Below, piece by piece: positions 32,578 to 42,161 of a stretch of DNA of 64,000 bases. The DNA comes from Mycolicibacterium fortuitum subsp. fortuitum (GTDB taxonomy: Bacteria > Actinomycetota > Actinomycetes > Mycobacteriales > Mycobacteriaceae). The stretch lies in the NCBI RefSeq assembly GCF_022179545.1, contig NZ_AP025518.1, positions 682,001 to 746,000 on the forward strand. Reading direction: 5' to 3'. Each line of letters starts with the position of its first letter. Position 1 is the stretch's first letter. The translations under genes and the position numbers were made by a program. The notes below the pieces were generated by a model. The model saw only the letters and a program-made list of their open reading frames with translations, searched no databases and was not told where the DNA came from.

Positions 32578-35097
32578 TCAGTCGGTCGCGAACGCGGCCT
32601 GCGCCTCCTTGTTGAGGTCGATGTACTTCTCCTCGCTCACGTCTACCGCAACGCCCTTGATGGTGCCGCCGGTGAACCGGCCCGGATTCTGGTACAGATC
32701 CGAGACGTTGTCGCCGCTGTCGAAGCCGACGCACAACCCGTCCCCGGCCAGGGTGAACTTGCCGATCTGGGCCCGCATCGGTCCCTTGGCCGCCTCTTTG
32801 CCGTCTACGTAAAGGATTGTGGTTCCCAGGGATTCGCCGTGGTCACCCTTCTTTTCCCAGATGAACTCCATGCCCAGGGCGTGCTTGCCCTCCGGAAGCG
32901 GGCCGGAGACGAAGACCTGCTCGGGCTTGATGCCCAGGAAGTTGTAGACGTAGTGCAGCTTGTTGTCCTTGATGAAGAGGGCATGCCCGCCGAAGCGCGA
33001 ACCATGGGCGAACAGCACACCCTGGGCCTCCTTGGTCATGTCGACATCGGCGATGATCTTGTAGGACCGGCCGCGGATGTTGACCGCCACACCCTCGGGC
33101 ACCGGAGCGGTGTCAGGGTAGTAGAGGTAGCGGGTGCGGGGTGGTTCGAACTGTGGCCGTTGGATGGTGATGAGATCGACGGCGGTGCGGTCATCGAGGG
33201 GCAGGACGTAGTTGTTCTTGGCCTCCTCGTTCCATGCGTCGATCAGTTCCTTGAGCTTTTCCGGGTTCTGGTCGGCGAGGTTCTTGGCCTCGGAGCGGTC
33301 CTCGTCGACATGGAAGAGCTCCCACTTGTCCTGATCGAAATGGCCTTTGCCGCTGATCGGCGCATGCAGGGCCGACGCCTTCCATCCGTCCTGCCAGATC
33401 CCGCGGGTCCCCAGCATCGCGTAGTACTGGCGCTTCTTGGTGGTCGGAGCGTCGGCTCCGTCGAAGCTGTACCGCATCGACACCCCGTTCATCGGGTATT
33501 GCTTGATGCCGCGGTACTCCTCGGGCATCTCGATGCCTGCGACGTCGAGAATGGTCGGGACGACGTCAGTGGCGTGGTGATACTGATGGCGCACCTCGCC
33601 CCTGGCTTTGATGCCCTTCGGCCAGTGGATCACCATGGGATCGCAAGTGCCGCCGGAGAACTGCGAATAGCGCTTGAACATCTGGAACGGCGTGGAAAAA
33701 GCGACCGCCCAGCCCGTCGGGTAGTGGTTGTACGTGTCGGGCGTGCCCAGCTTGTCCAGCATCTTCATGTTCTCGGCCAGGTCATCGGGGTAGCCGTTGA
33801 AGAATTTGTTCTCGTTGACCGAACCGTTCGGCGACCCCTCGCCGGACGCACCGTTGTCCGCGCAGTAGAAGATGACGGTGTTGTCCAGCTGGCCGGTCTG
33901 CTCCAGGTAGTCGACCACCCGCCCGACCTGAGCGTCGGTGTATTCGGAGAAGCCGGCGAACACCTCGGCCATCCGGCTGAACAGCTTCTTCTCATCCGGG
34001 CTCAAAGAGTCCCACGGTCGCACCGCGTCAGCCTCCGACGCCACGTCTTCTGGTAGCGGATTGATGGGGGTCAGTTCGGTGCCCTCGGGCATGATGCCCT
34101 TGTCGATCATCCGCTTGAGTACCCACTCGCGGTAGGCCTCGTAGCCGTCATCGAACTTGCCCTTGTACTTCGCGGAGTACTCCTCGGGGCTGTGGTGGGG
34201 CGCGTGGTTGGCCCCGGGGCAGAACCACATGTACCAGGGCTTGGACGGGTTGCTGGAGCGCTGGTCGCGCAGCATCCGAATCGCTTGGTCCGCAAGGTCT
34301 TTCGACAAGTGGTAGCCCTGCTCGGGAGGATACGGCTGGTCGATGAACCGGTTGTCCTCGGAAAGATCGGGATACCACTGGTTGGTTTCGCCGCCGATGA
34401 AGCCGTAGAACCGGTCGAATCCCTTCTGTAGCGGCCACTCTGATTTGCTGCCGCCGCTGGAGACATCCTCTTCGGGTACGTTGTGATCTTTGCCCACCCA
34501 GAAGGTGCTGTAGCCGTTGTCCTGCAGCACTTGTCCGACCGTCGCGCATTGTGCGGGCAGCCGAGCGGCCGCCCCTGGGAAGCCGTCGGACCCCTCGGTG
34601 ATGCTGGCGAACCGGTTCACATGATGATTGCGGCCGGTCAGAAGGCAGGACCGGGTCGGCGAGCACAGGGCAGTGGTGTGCCACTGCGAATAGGTGAGGC
34701 CGTTGTCGGCCAAGCGCTGCAGCGTCGGCATATTGATCCGGCCGCCGTACGGGGACCACGATGCCATCCCGGTATCGTCGAACAACACCACCAGGACGTT
34801 GGGTGCGCCGTCGGGGGCGTGCTTGAGTTCGAACGGCTTCCAGTCCGGCTTCGAATCTCGGACGTCGAGCTCGATCTTCCCGTCGAAACCTTCGTTGATG
34901 CCGGTCCCGTAGTCGGGCGGCCCGGCTTTTCCACTGGCGCCGGGCTTTCCAGAATTGTCTTCGCATCCGGCGACGAGTGCGCCGGCAGCGGCGACTCCGA
35001 CCCCGGTGGCGGCGATGCCACCGAGCATCGAACGCCTCGAGAATCTTCCACGCTTGTCGCCATCGGTCTGGGCCATGTCATCGGTGTTCGATTCCAT
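32578..35097 (-). CDS. Arylsulfatase, Tat-exported lipoprotein
   Basis: The 839-residue enzyme hydrolyses sulfate esters. The N-terminus has a twin-arginine motif (FSRRSMLGG) and a lipobox (LVAGC), so it should be anchored outside the membrane. The sulfatase signature is intact: LCSPTRSCLLTGR with Cys145 as the residue converted to formylglycine, plus the metal site LFDDTG near residue 100 and WFCPGANHAPHHSPEEY further on. The length fits the AtsA-like bacterial family with its large C-terminal domain. A TAGTGT –10 box ends about ten bases before ATG 35097, which favours a leaderless message from this ATG over GTG 35109. The MarR gene upstream and a palindrome in between suggest control by that regulator. 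Confidence 0.88.
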   Translation of the reverse strand: MESNTDDMAQTDGDKRGRFSRRSMLGGIAATGVGVAAAGALVAGCEDNSGKPGASGKAGPPDYGTGINEGFDGKIELDVRDSKPDWKPFELKHAPDGAPNVLVVLFDDTGMASWSPYGGRINMPTLQRLADNGLTYSQWHTTALCSPTRSCLLTGRNHHVNRFASITEGSDGFPGAAARLPAQCATVGQVLQDNGYSTFWVGKDHNVPEEDVSSGGSKSEWPLQKGFDRFYGFIGGETNQWYPDLSEDNRFIDQPYPPEQGYHLSKDLADQAIRMLRDQRSSNPSKPWYMWFCPGANHAPHHSPEEYSAKYKGKFDDGYEAYREWVLKRMIDKGIMPEGTELTPINPLPEDVASEADAVRPWDSLSPDEKKLFSRMAEVFAGFSEYTDAQVGRVVDYLEQTGQLDNTVIFYCADNGASGEGSPNGSVNENKFFNGYPDDLAENMKMLDKLGTPDTYNHYPTGWAVAFSTPFQMFKRYSQFSGGTCDPMVIHWPKGIKARGEVRHQYHHATDVVPTILDVAGIEMPEEYRGIKQYPMNGVSMRYSFDGADAPTTKKRQYYAMLGTRGIWQDGWKASALHAPISGKGHFDQDKWELFHVDEDRSEAKNLADQNPEKLKELIDAWNEEAKNNYVLPLDDRTAVDLITIQRPQFEPPRTRYLYYPDTAPVPEGVAVNIRGRSYKIIADVDMTKEAQGVLFAHGSRFGGHALFIKDNKLHYVYNFLGIKPEQVFVSGPLPEGKHALGMEFIWEKKGDHGESLGTTILYVDGKEAAKGPMRAQIGKFTLAGDGLCVGFDSGDNVSDLYQNPGRFTGGTIKGVAVDVSEEKYIDLNKEAQAAFATD

Positions 35098-35158
35098 GTC
35101 GGCTGACACTATGCCCGATCGACCGCATTGTCCGCATAAATCACCGCATTAATTTGCA

Positions 35159-35176
35159 ACAATTGATATCGATTGT
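35159..35176. promoter_or_regulatory. Probable MarR operator upstream of arylsulfatase
   Basis: ACAATTGAT-ATCGATTGT is an 18-base inverted repeat with one mismatched pair. It is AT rich within a GC-rich genome and lies 62 bases before the arylsulfatase start and after the marR stop. Size and base content fit MarR-family operators. Confidence 0.55.
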
Positions 35177-35238
35177 GTGCCAAGGCATTTACCTGAATGA
35201 ATATGCCGAGCCCGCATCACCCGTTATGGGTGATATTC

Positions 35239-35724
35239 CTACAGAGGTATCGGACGGTTCAAGTCGTCGGCATCATCGCTGGCGAGCAGCTCGTGGAAAT
35301 TGCGTAGCACCGACGCGCACGCCGCCCGCTCTTTCGGATCGAGGCGGTCGAGTACTTTGCTCAATTCCCGGCGGCGGCGCGTGTTCACCTGGCGCACCAA
35401 TTTGCGCCCGCGGTCGGTCAGCGCCAGCGTGACGATACTGCGGTTGTTCGGATCGGAGCCACGGGTCAGATGGCCGGATGCATCCAAACGGTCGGCCAGC
35501 CGGGTTACCGTCGACCCGACGACCCCGAGCGCCTGAGCGCATTCCGTCGATGCCGACTTCCCGCGCTCCTGCAGCACGAGCAGCAGCCGGAACTGCGGCA
35601 GTGAGATCTCCAGCTGCTCGACGCTACGCAGCGCCACGCCCACCAGATCTCGGGTTGCGACTTCGAATGCCGACAGTTCGTCGACCGGAGTTCGGGTCAT
35701 CTCGTGCTGCTGCGCGCTGCCCAT
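35239..35724 (-). CDS. MarR-family transcriptional regulator
   Basis: The 161-residue protein shows the MarR winged helix: SLPQFRLLLVLQERG, STECAQALGVVGSTVTRLADRLDASGHL as recognition region, and the wing RGSDPNNRSIVTLALTDRGRKLV. It ends with a dimer helix. The start is ATG 35724 (MGSAQQHEM) or ATG 35700 (MTRTPVDEL), and the longer frame to 35937 is not protein-like. The arylsulfatase gene follows on the same strand after 141 bases, making it the likely target. Confidence 0.85.
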   Translation of the reverse strand: MGSAQQHEMTRTPVDELSAFEVATRDLVGVALRSVEQLEISLPQFRLLLVLQERGKSASTECAQALGVVGSTVTRLADRLDASGHLTRGSDPNNRSIVTLALTDRGRKLVRQVNTRRRRELSKVLDRLDPKERAACASVLRNFHELLASDDADDLNRPIPL

Positions 35725-36073
35725 CCCGCGAGTATCCCACGCGAACGGGTTCTGTGGCTGCGAGTCCTTGCCTGGCGCCGAATATCTGTGCGGAGTGCAA
35801 GTTCTCGCCGATTTGTGGATACATGTGTGAGCAAAAAGTCGGTATCGCAAGGTGATTCGGAATACCTGTCGGTCGCCAGTTTTTCGGCGACCTGGTCTTC
35901 GGAATATTCGCGTGGAACGCTCAGGTACCACGCCCATGCTGTGCGGGGCAGGGTGCGCGGCTGGCGTCGCCGTCTTCGTCTTCGCCGATTTCTACCGCAG
36001 GGTCGTAGTCCTGGCCCGCCAACAGCCTGGGCGTGGAAGCCGGCGCGGCGCTCACGACGTCGTCGGCCCCGCA
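35725..36073. other. Non-coding gap of about 350 bases
   Basis: Between the marR start and the tetR stop no frame has protein-like composition. The open frames here are Arg/Pro-rich readings. It must contain the marR promoter, but I cannot place it with confidence. Confidence 0.5.
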
Positions 36074-36712
36074 TCACTCCCGCGGCTGGGACAGCAACGC
36101 CACCACTGCATCGGTCAAGGTCGCTCGGGCGATGTCGAGGTCCGAGGTGAAGCCCACCTGGCGTTCGTTGCTCAGGCCTCGGATCGCGGCGGGCAGTAGA
36201 CACCGCACCCGGTGCAGCTGATCCGCGTCGAGGTCCAGACCGTCCATCAGATAGTCGAAGCCTTGAATCCAATCGAGTTCGCGCGCCGCGAAAGCCGCTG
36301 CCGTCTGAGGGTATTCGGCAGCCACATCGGAGCGGCGCGGCGGCAATGAAGTGCGCAGCGCCGTCAATGCCCGCCCTTCGACGGTATCCAGGTATGCCCA
36401 GACCGAGTCGATGGCTGCGGCCACCCGCTCCCGCAGCGTGCCACTGCGCGGTGGCATGACTTCATCGGAAGACCAACTGCGGGAATGGATCTCGGTGATC
36501 ACCGCCACCCACAGGCCGTCCAGGTCGCCGAACTGATGCTGCACCGTACCCCAGGTGACACCGGCGTCCTTGGCGATGCGATTCGCCGACACCGGCTCGC
36601 CACCACTGTCGGCCAGGCAGTGGATGGCGACGTCGAGCAGGCGCGCCCGCGTCTCGAGCCCGCGCTTGTTCAGCCGGGTGCCGGCGGCCGACTGGACAGC
36701 CGCCGAGGGCAC
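36074..36712 (-). CDS. TetR-family transcriptional regulator
   Basis: The product has a standard N-terminal TetR domain: RGLETRARLLDVAIHCLAD, VSANRIAKDAGVTWGTVQHQFGDLDGLW. An all-helical ligand domain follows to the C-terminus. The frame stays open far upstream over the neighbouring gene and has no ATG near the domain. GTG 36712 (MPSAAVQSA, 212 residues) is the best candidate start, but an earlier non-ATG start overlapping the end of the LLM gene cannot be excluded. It directly follows the LLM oxidoreductase gene on the same strand, so the pair is probably one operon. Confidence 0.75.
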   Translation of the reverse strand: MPSAAVQSAAGTRLNKRGLETRARLLDVAIHCLADSGGEPVSANRIAKDAGVTWGTVQHQFGDLDGLWVAVITEIHSRSWSSDEVMPPRSGTLRERVAAAIDSVWAYLDTVEGRALTALRTSLPPRRSDVAAEYPQTAAAFAARELDWIQGFDYLMDGLDLDADQLHRVRCLLPAAIRGLSNERQVGFTSDLDIARATLTDAVVALLSQPRE

Positions 36713-36765
36713 CGCGGCCTGCCACTGCTGTCGAGCGCGGGTGGCCTGCGGGGACTCGTGGGTGC

Positions 36766-37866
36766 TCAGGCGAACCGCCCCGGATTGGCCGCGACCGCCC
36801 GGCGTAGCGTCGGCCGATTGGCCCGGTAGGCCCGCACGACGGGTGCGATCTCGTGCGGGCTCGCCCCGTGCATGATCACCGAGTGAGTGCCCAGGTCGAG
36901 CTGGCCGGCGATCGTCTTCGCGCAGTCCTGCGGTGATCCCTTGGCCACCGAATCCAGCCATTCTGCGGGAATCATCTCGGCGATCCGTTGCAGCGTCTCG
37001 AATGAGGCACTGGCATCGATCGGCCCGGCGGCGGCCGCGTCGGAGAACAGGTCGCTCTGCTTGATCCGCTCCCAGACGCCCGGATCCCAGCCGTTGGCCG
37101 AGACCAACACGTCCGCGTACGCCTGCAGATAGGTCGCCAGACGCCCGACGCCACGGCGCATCTGATCCTCCGGTGACAACGCGTCGGGGACCGTCGCCAG
37201 GCACGCCCAGATGCGGACGCTGTCGGGATCGCGCCCCGCGCGTTCGGCGCCGCGGCGTACCGCCTCCACCGACGAGGTCGTAGCCTCGTCGGAGAAAAAC
37301 GTATGGAGCACAACGAAATCGGCGATCTCGCCGGCGAGCTCCATCGTCTTGGGGCCCACCGCGACCAATCCGATCGGAGGTCCGTCGGGCAGGCCGCTGG
37401 CGTGACGCAGGAACGGCCACTTCCCGGCCGGGCCGTCGTGGTCCAGGATCATCTCGCCGGCCCAGAGCCGACGCAGGATCCCGAAGAAGTCACGCAGGCG
37501 GGCCTCGGTCACCACCGGCAGACCGATCGCCTGCCAGTACGCGGCCATCCCGCGGCCGAACGCCATGGCGAAGCGGCCTTCGGTGAGCGCGTGCATGGTC
37601 GACCCGATCGTCGCGGTGACCGTGGGATGCCGCGTGTGGTAGTTCGTCGACGGCGCGATGCCCAGCGTCGTGCTGGCCCCCGCGACCGCGCCGGAGAGCA
37701 CCGCCGGGTCCTTCACCGTGAACCGCTCGCCGATGTGGCAGGAACCCAGCCCGAGCTCATCCGCCGTACGGGCCTCCGGCAGCACCACCCGCACATCCGC
37801 GGGGTGGCGGGTGACGGCGTAGTAGCCGAGCTCGTTGAGCTGGTCGTCGGAGTGGTTGGTGCTCAA
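36766..37866 (-). CDS. LLM-class F420-dependent oxidoreductase
   Basis: The 366-residue protein has the luciferase-like TIM-barrel pattern with the F420 binding features: LGYYAVTRHP start, ADELGLGSCHIGERF, APSTNYHTRHPTVTA, and ALTEGRFAMAFGRGM. It resembles the mycobacterial group defined by MSMEG_2249. These enzymes use reduced or oxidised coenzyme F420 on small alcohols or ketones, and the substrate is unknown. The start is TTG 37866 after a GAGAGG site. Downstream lies a TetR gene that may control it. Confidence 0.82.
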   Translation of the reverse strand: MSTNHSDDQLNELGYYAVTRHPADVRVVLPEARTADELGLGSCHIGERFTVKDPAVLSGAVAGASTTLGIAPSTNYHTRHPTVTATIGSTMHALTEGRFAMAFGRGMAAYWQAIGLPVVTEARLRDFFGILRRLWAGEMILDHDGPAGKWPFLRHASGLPDGPPIGLVAVGPKTMELAGEIADFVVLHTFFSDEATTSSVEAVRRGAERAGRDPDSVRIWACLATVPDALSPEDQMRRGVGRLATYLQAYADVLVSANGWDPGVWERIKQSDLFSDAAAAGPIDASASFETLQRIAEMIPAEWLDSVAKGSPQDCAKTIAGQLDLGTHSVIMHGASPHEIAPVVRAYRANRPTLRRAVAANPGRFA

Positions 37867-37897
37867 TTGCGTGCCTCTCGTTCAGCGGACGACTAGC

Positions 37898-37926
37898 ACT
37901 GTCAGCTGCGACGACGCAATTGTCAA
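37898..37926 (-). promoter_or_regulatory. Promoter of the LLM oxidoreductase gene
   Basis: TTGACA at 37926–37921 is followed after 17 bases by GACAGT (37903–37898), 32 bases before the start codon. The –35 is perfect and the –10 weak. CAATTG is present both in the spacer and next to the start codon and may be part of an operator. Confidence 0.45.
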
Positions 37927-38123
37927 CGAAGGTTCTCAATGAACGGGAGAATGCGGTGGCGTGAGCCGGGCGCCGGTAAGGTCAAGCGCGTGCACGACGG
38001 TGGAGAATGCCGTCCGTCATCGTTCGTTGAAGTGTTGTGCTGCAACCGCTCTCGTGGTCCTCTGGTGCTAGAGCGGCAGCAATCATCGACGGGCGGTGTC
38101 GGCTCGCCCGTTACCGGTCCGGT

Positions 38124-38372
38124 CTACCACCGGGTGCCGTCGAGCCCGGGAATCACGCACCGGCCGTCAGCGGCCACCCGCCCAATCACCATGCCGTCAT
38201 ATCCGGTGCACGGTGAGTTGAGCGGCTCGCAGGTGTAGACGGACGTGATCACCTTGTCTGGGCCGCAGGGGGCACCGGGTGCTGGCGGATCGGCATTGGC
38301 GACGGCGGTGCTGAAGCCCAGCGTCAGTATTGCTGCGGCAGTAACCACGAATGAGCGAGTCGCGTCGAACAT
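38124..38372 (-). CDS. Small secreted protein, 82 residues
   Basis: ATG 38372 follows a very good GGAGG site. A Sec signal peptide (FVVTAAAILTLGFSTAVANA) is followed by a short mature part with four cysteines (APCGPDK, YTCEPLNSPCTGYD, GRCVIPG), likely forming two disulfides. Such small exported Cys proteins are common in mycobacteria and mostly unstudied. The gap to the LLM gene (37867–38123) holds only the promoter described there. Confidence 0.75.
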   Translation of the reverse strand: MFDATRSFVVTAAAILTLGFSTAVANADPPAPGAPCGPDKVITSVYTCEPLNSPCTGYDGMVIGRVAADGRCVIPGLDGTRW

Positions 38373-38569
38373 GATCGGAACCTCCGGCCGATGGTCCCCG
38401 ACAAGTGCCAATGCTACTCGCGTGGTCCAAGCCGGTTCTGATGATCGCGCGGATGGCACCACACGGCCTCCGACGTATTACCGGCGCCTTTCTCTGGAGC
38501 GCGCAGCGGGTGACTGCTGGGCCTCCGGTCGGAGTGGGCCGGCAAAGTGCGATACGTCGCTGACCTGTA

Positions 38570-38643
38570 TGGAGCCGATGACGGGAATCGAACCCGCGTA
38601 TTCAGCTTGGGAAGCTGATGTTCTGCCATTGAACTACATCGGC
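38570..38643 (-). tRNA. tRNA-Gly (CCC)
   Basis: The minus strand gives a full cloverleaf of 74 bases including the encoded 3' CCA. The acceptor starts GCCGATG, the D-arm has AGTTCAATGGCAGAAC, the anticodon loop is TTCCCAA closed by TCAGC/GCTGA, and the T-arm contains GGGTTCGATTCCC. The anticodon is CCC. Confidence 0.95.
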
Positions 38644-39003
38644 ATGGTGCTGACGAAGGATAGCAACCCGGGCCCTCCCGTGGGGAAGGTGGGCGGGCGA
38701 CTCGCGGTGAGTCTAAGAAATTGGCGCCGACGGATCCGACGGGCGATGACCCGTAATCGGCGAAGAGCTTCGGTGCCGCTGACGGCGGGTTGCCCAGCGC
38801 GGACCCGACGCTTCGGGCTGCGTGGCGAAACAGACGACCGGAGAACATGATTGCGGCTGACGCGCCAGCCTGAGAGTCGGGTAAATCCTCGGGCTGTCAT
38901 TCTCAGGCGAACTCTCTACCGTCGGTAGTTGTCGGCTCCATCCGGCGCTGAATGGAGCGAACAGGCTCGCACGACGGGCCGAACCAATCGAGGGGTTTTG
39001 CCC
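38644..39003. other. Non-coding gap of 360 bases
   Basis: No supported gene lies between the tRNA and the next coding start. The only point of note is TAGTTGTCGGCTC at 38926–38938, which recurs at 42090–42102 in front of the paralogous gene, a possible common promoter or regulator site. Confidence 0.5.
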
Positions 39004-39744
39004 ATGGACGTTGTTATCGGTATAGCCATGACCTCGCAGGACACCCGACTGCTCTTGGTCGAGGGCAATCGCGGCGACGGTGCGGTGATCGATCACGACT
39101 CGCTGGACGCCGATACGCCGATCGACGTCGCTCACCCCGGCTTCAACGAACCCGTCGTCAACGCGGTGCTCGACACCTACGCCGACGCGCCCGCGAACGG
39201 ATATACCGTCACCCGCGTCGCGTTGACGTGGACCGACGCGGTGAATGCCGACGCCAAACTGATGCTCGACGCCCTGGCGGAGCAGGGCATCGCCAACGTG
39301 GCGGTGGTATCCGCTGTGGATGCGGAACAGCTTGGGGGAGAAGCTGATTCGTCGATGGACGACTCTGGCGCCTCAGGTGACGACGCCGCCGCGCGGCTGG
39401 CCCGCGGGGCGCTGATCGCCAGCGCGGACGTTCGGGACGAGCCCGCGTCGGCGGTCAAGCCGGCCCCGCTGACGCACACCGTCGCCATGGCCGTGGCCAC
39501 GGCGGTGCTGATCGTGGCGGGTTCGGTGTTCCTGGCGATGACGGTGCGCGGCGGACACGACAGCGTCCCACCACAGGCGTCGACCCCGACGCAACACACT
39601 GCGCCGGCCCCGCCGCCGGAGGCGCCCGTCCACACCGTCGTGCGCAACGTGGTGCCCATGGCCGGGCGGGCGGCTGAGCGATCCTTGGTGGGGCCCGGCG
39701 CCAACACCTCGATGCCGCCGTTGACGGGGGTGGTCCGGCGCTAA
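39004..39744 (+). CDS. Membrane-anchored DUF7159-like protein, short form
   Basis: The 246-residue protein starts [21 protein letters not shown], the pattern also seen at the start of the larger protein at 42162. The N-terminal 140 residues look like half of an actin-type fold (phosphate-1 loop region, then [16 protein letters not shown]). One membrane segment ([20 protein letters not shown]) and a Pro-rich outer tail follow. Start ATG 39004 has a GAGGGG site. It is shorter than its paralogue and lacks that protein's middle domain. It precedes dcd by 16 bases. Function unknown. Confidence 0.7.
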   Translation: MDVVIGIAMTSQDTRLLLVEGNRGDGAVIDHDSLDADTPIDVAHPGFNEPVVNAVLDTYADAPANGYTVTRVALTWTDAVNADAKLMLDALAEQGIANVAVVSAVDAEQLGGEADSSMDDSGASGDDAAARLARGALIASADVRDEPASAVKPAPLTHTVAMAVATAVLIVAGSVFLAMTVRGGHDSVPPQASTPTQHTAPAPPPEAPVHTVVRNVVPMAGRAAERSLVGPGANTSMPPLTGVVRR

Positions 39745-39760
39745 CCGATACGCTCGTCGG

Positions 39761-40330
39761 GTGCTGCTCTCCGATCGAGACATCCGGGCCGAGATTGCTG
39801 CGAAACGCCTGGCCATCGAGCCGTTCGACGATGCCCTGGTGCAGCCGTCGAGCGTCGACGTCCGCCTGGACAACCTGTTCCGGGTGTTCAACAACACCCG
39901 CTACACCCACATCGACCCGGCCAAACAGCAGGATGAGCTGACAACCTTGGTCGAGCCGGCCGAAGGTGAACCGTTCGTGCTGCACCCCGGCGAGTTCGTG
40001 CTCGGCTCCACGCTGGAGGTGTGCACCCTGCCCGACGATCTGGCCGGGCGGCTGGAAGGCAAGTCGTCGCTGGGCCGTCTCGGATTGTTGACGCACTCGA
40101 CGGCCGGGTTCATCGATCCGGGGTTTTCCGGGCACATCACTCTGGAGCTGTCCAACGTCGCCAACCTGCCGATCACGTTGTGGCCCGGCATGAAAATCGG
40201 CCAGCTCTGCCTGCTGCGGCTGACCAGCCCCGCCGAGCATCCATACGGCAGTGACAAGGTGGGCTCGAAATACCAGGGGCAGCGTGGCCCGACGCCCTCG
40301 CGCTCGCATCTGAACTTCATCAAGTCGTAG
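39761..40330 (+). CDS. dcd: dCTP deaminase (dUMP-forming type)
   Basis: The 189-residue enzyme converts dCTP to dUTP, and in mycobacteria on to dUMP, feeding thymidylate synthesis. The motifs are complete: [11 protein letters not shown] start, [27 protein letters not shown] with the catalytic Ser-Ser region, and [19 protein letters not shown]. The C-terminal lid reads [13 protein letters not shown]. It is a homotrimer by family. The GTG start is short after the upstream gene, suggesting co-transcription. Orthologue of Rv0321. Confidence 0.95.
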   Translation: MLLSDRDIRAEIAAKRLAIEPFDDALVQPSSVDVRLDNLFRVFNNTRYTHIDPAKQQDELTTLVEPAEGEPFVLHPGEFVLGSTLEVCTLPDDLAGRLEGKSSLGRLGLLTHSTAGFIDPGFSGHITLELSNVANLPITLWPGMKIGQLCLLRLTSPAEHPYGSDKVGSKYQGQRGPTPSRSHLNFIKS

Positions 40331-40344
40331 GTCCGCCTGCCGAA

Positions 40345-40393
40345 TGGCCAGTTATGACACGGGGACCAGCGATTCGCGTGTCATAAGTGGCCA
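40345..40393. terminator. Hairpin after dcd
   Basis: Arms of 17 bases at 40345–40361 and 40377–40393 pair with one mismatch around a 15-base loop, 14 bases after the dcd stop. It resembles the hairpin at 9103–9151 in layout (single mismatch, medium loop, no T run). Confidence 0.65.
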
Positions 40394-40518
40394 CTGGGCG
40401 GGCGCCCGCGACTGCCCGCGCCGATTTCTACACCAGGGCAGCCGAAATTGCTGCCGATCGGCAGCCCAGCTGGAGAAAACGGCGCCGCGGAGGCCAGACC
40501 AACCCCGGTGAACTTTCA

Positions 40519-40534
40519 GTAACCACACCGCAAC
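40519..40534 (+). promoter_or_regulatory. Possible GlnR site upstream of the ammonium transporter
   Basis: GTAAC-CACACC-GCAAC contains two AC dinucleotides nine bases apart (40522–40523 and 40533–40534), the AC-n9-AC core reported for mycobacterial GlnR, followed by several GAAAC words. It is 63 bases before the amt start codon. Confidence 0.4.
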
Positions 40535-40596
40535 ACGAAACACGGCTGAAACACGCGCGCCGCGTGGCTGAAACGCGCGCCCGACATTCTCGCCAA

Positions 40597-41940
<1,344 letters not shown>

Positions 41941-42161
41941 ACCGGGCGGCGCCGTTTGTCGTAATGCCGAGTAGGGTCTAACTAACCGGCGCCGGCACGC
42001 ACCATGCCGTCGCGGTCCGACCGGGATCTCAGCGCTGCAGCTAATGCGCAGGGGTGTAACGATCGAGCACGTTGCACCGATGAAGGTTCTAGTTGTCGGC
42101 TCGTGCGGCATGTGTGCGCAATGGCGACAAACGCAGTGTAGCAAACACATTGGAGGGCTTG

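Noticed and set aside
35704..36199. Open frames in the gap between marR and tetR
   Set aside because: Arg-, Pro- and Gly-rich composition, no ribosome site and overlap with tetR; typical chance frames of GC-rich DNA.
37939..38238. 99-residue plus-strand frame
   Set aside because: It overlaps the small secreted protein gene on the other strand, which has a signal peptide and an excellent ribosome site.
38634..38900. Arg-rich frame next to the tRNA
   Set aside because: It runs into the tRNA gene and has a composition unlike a protein.
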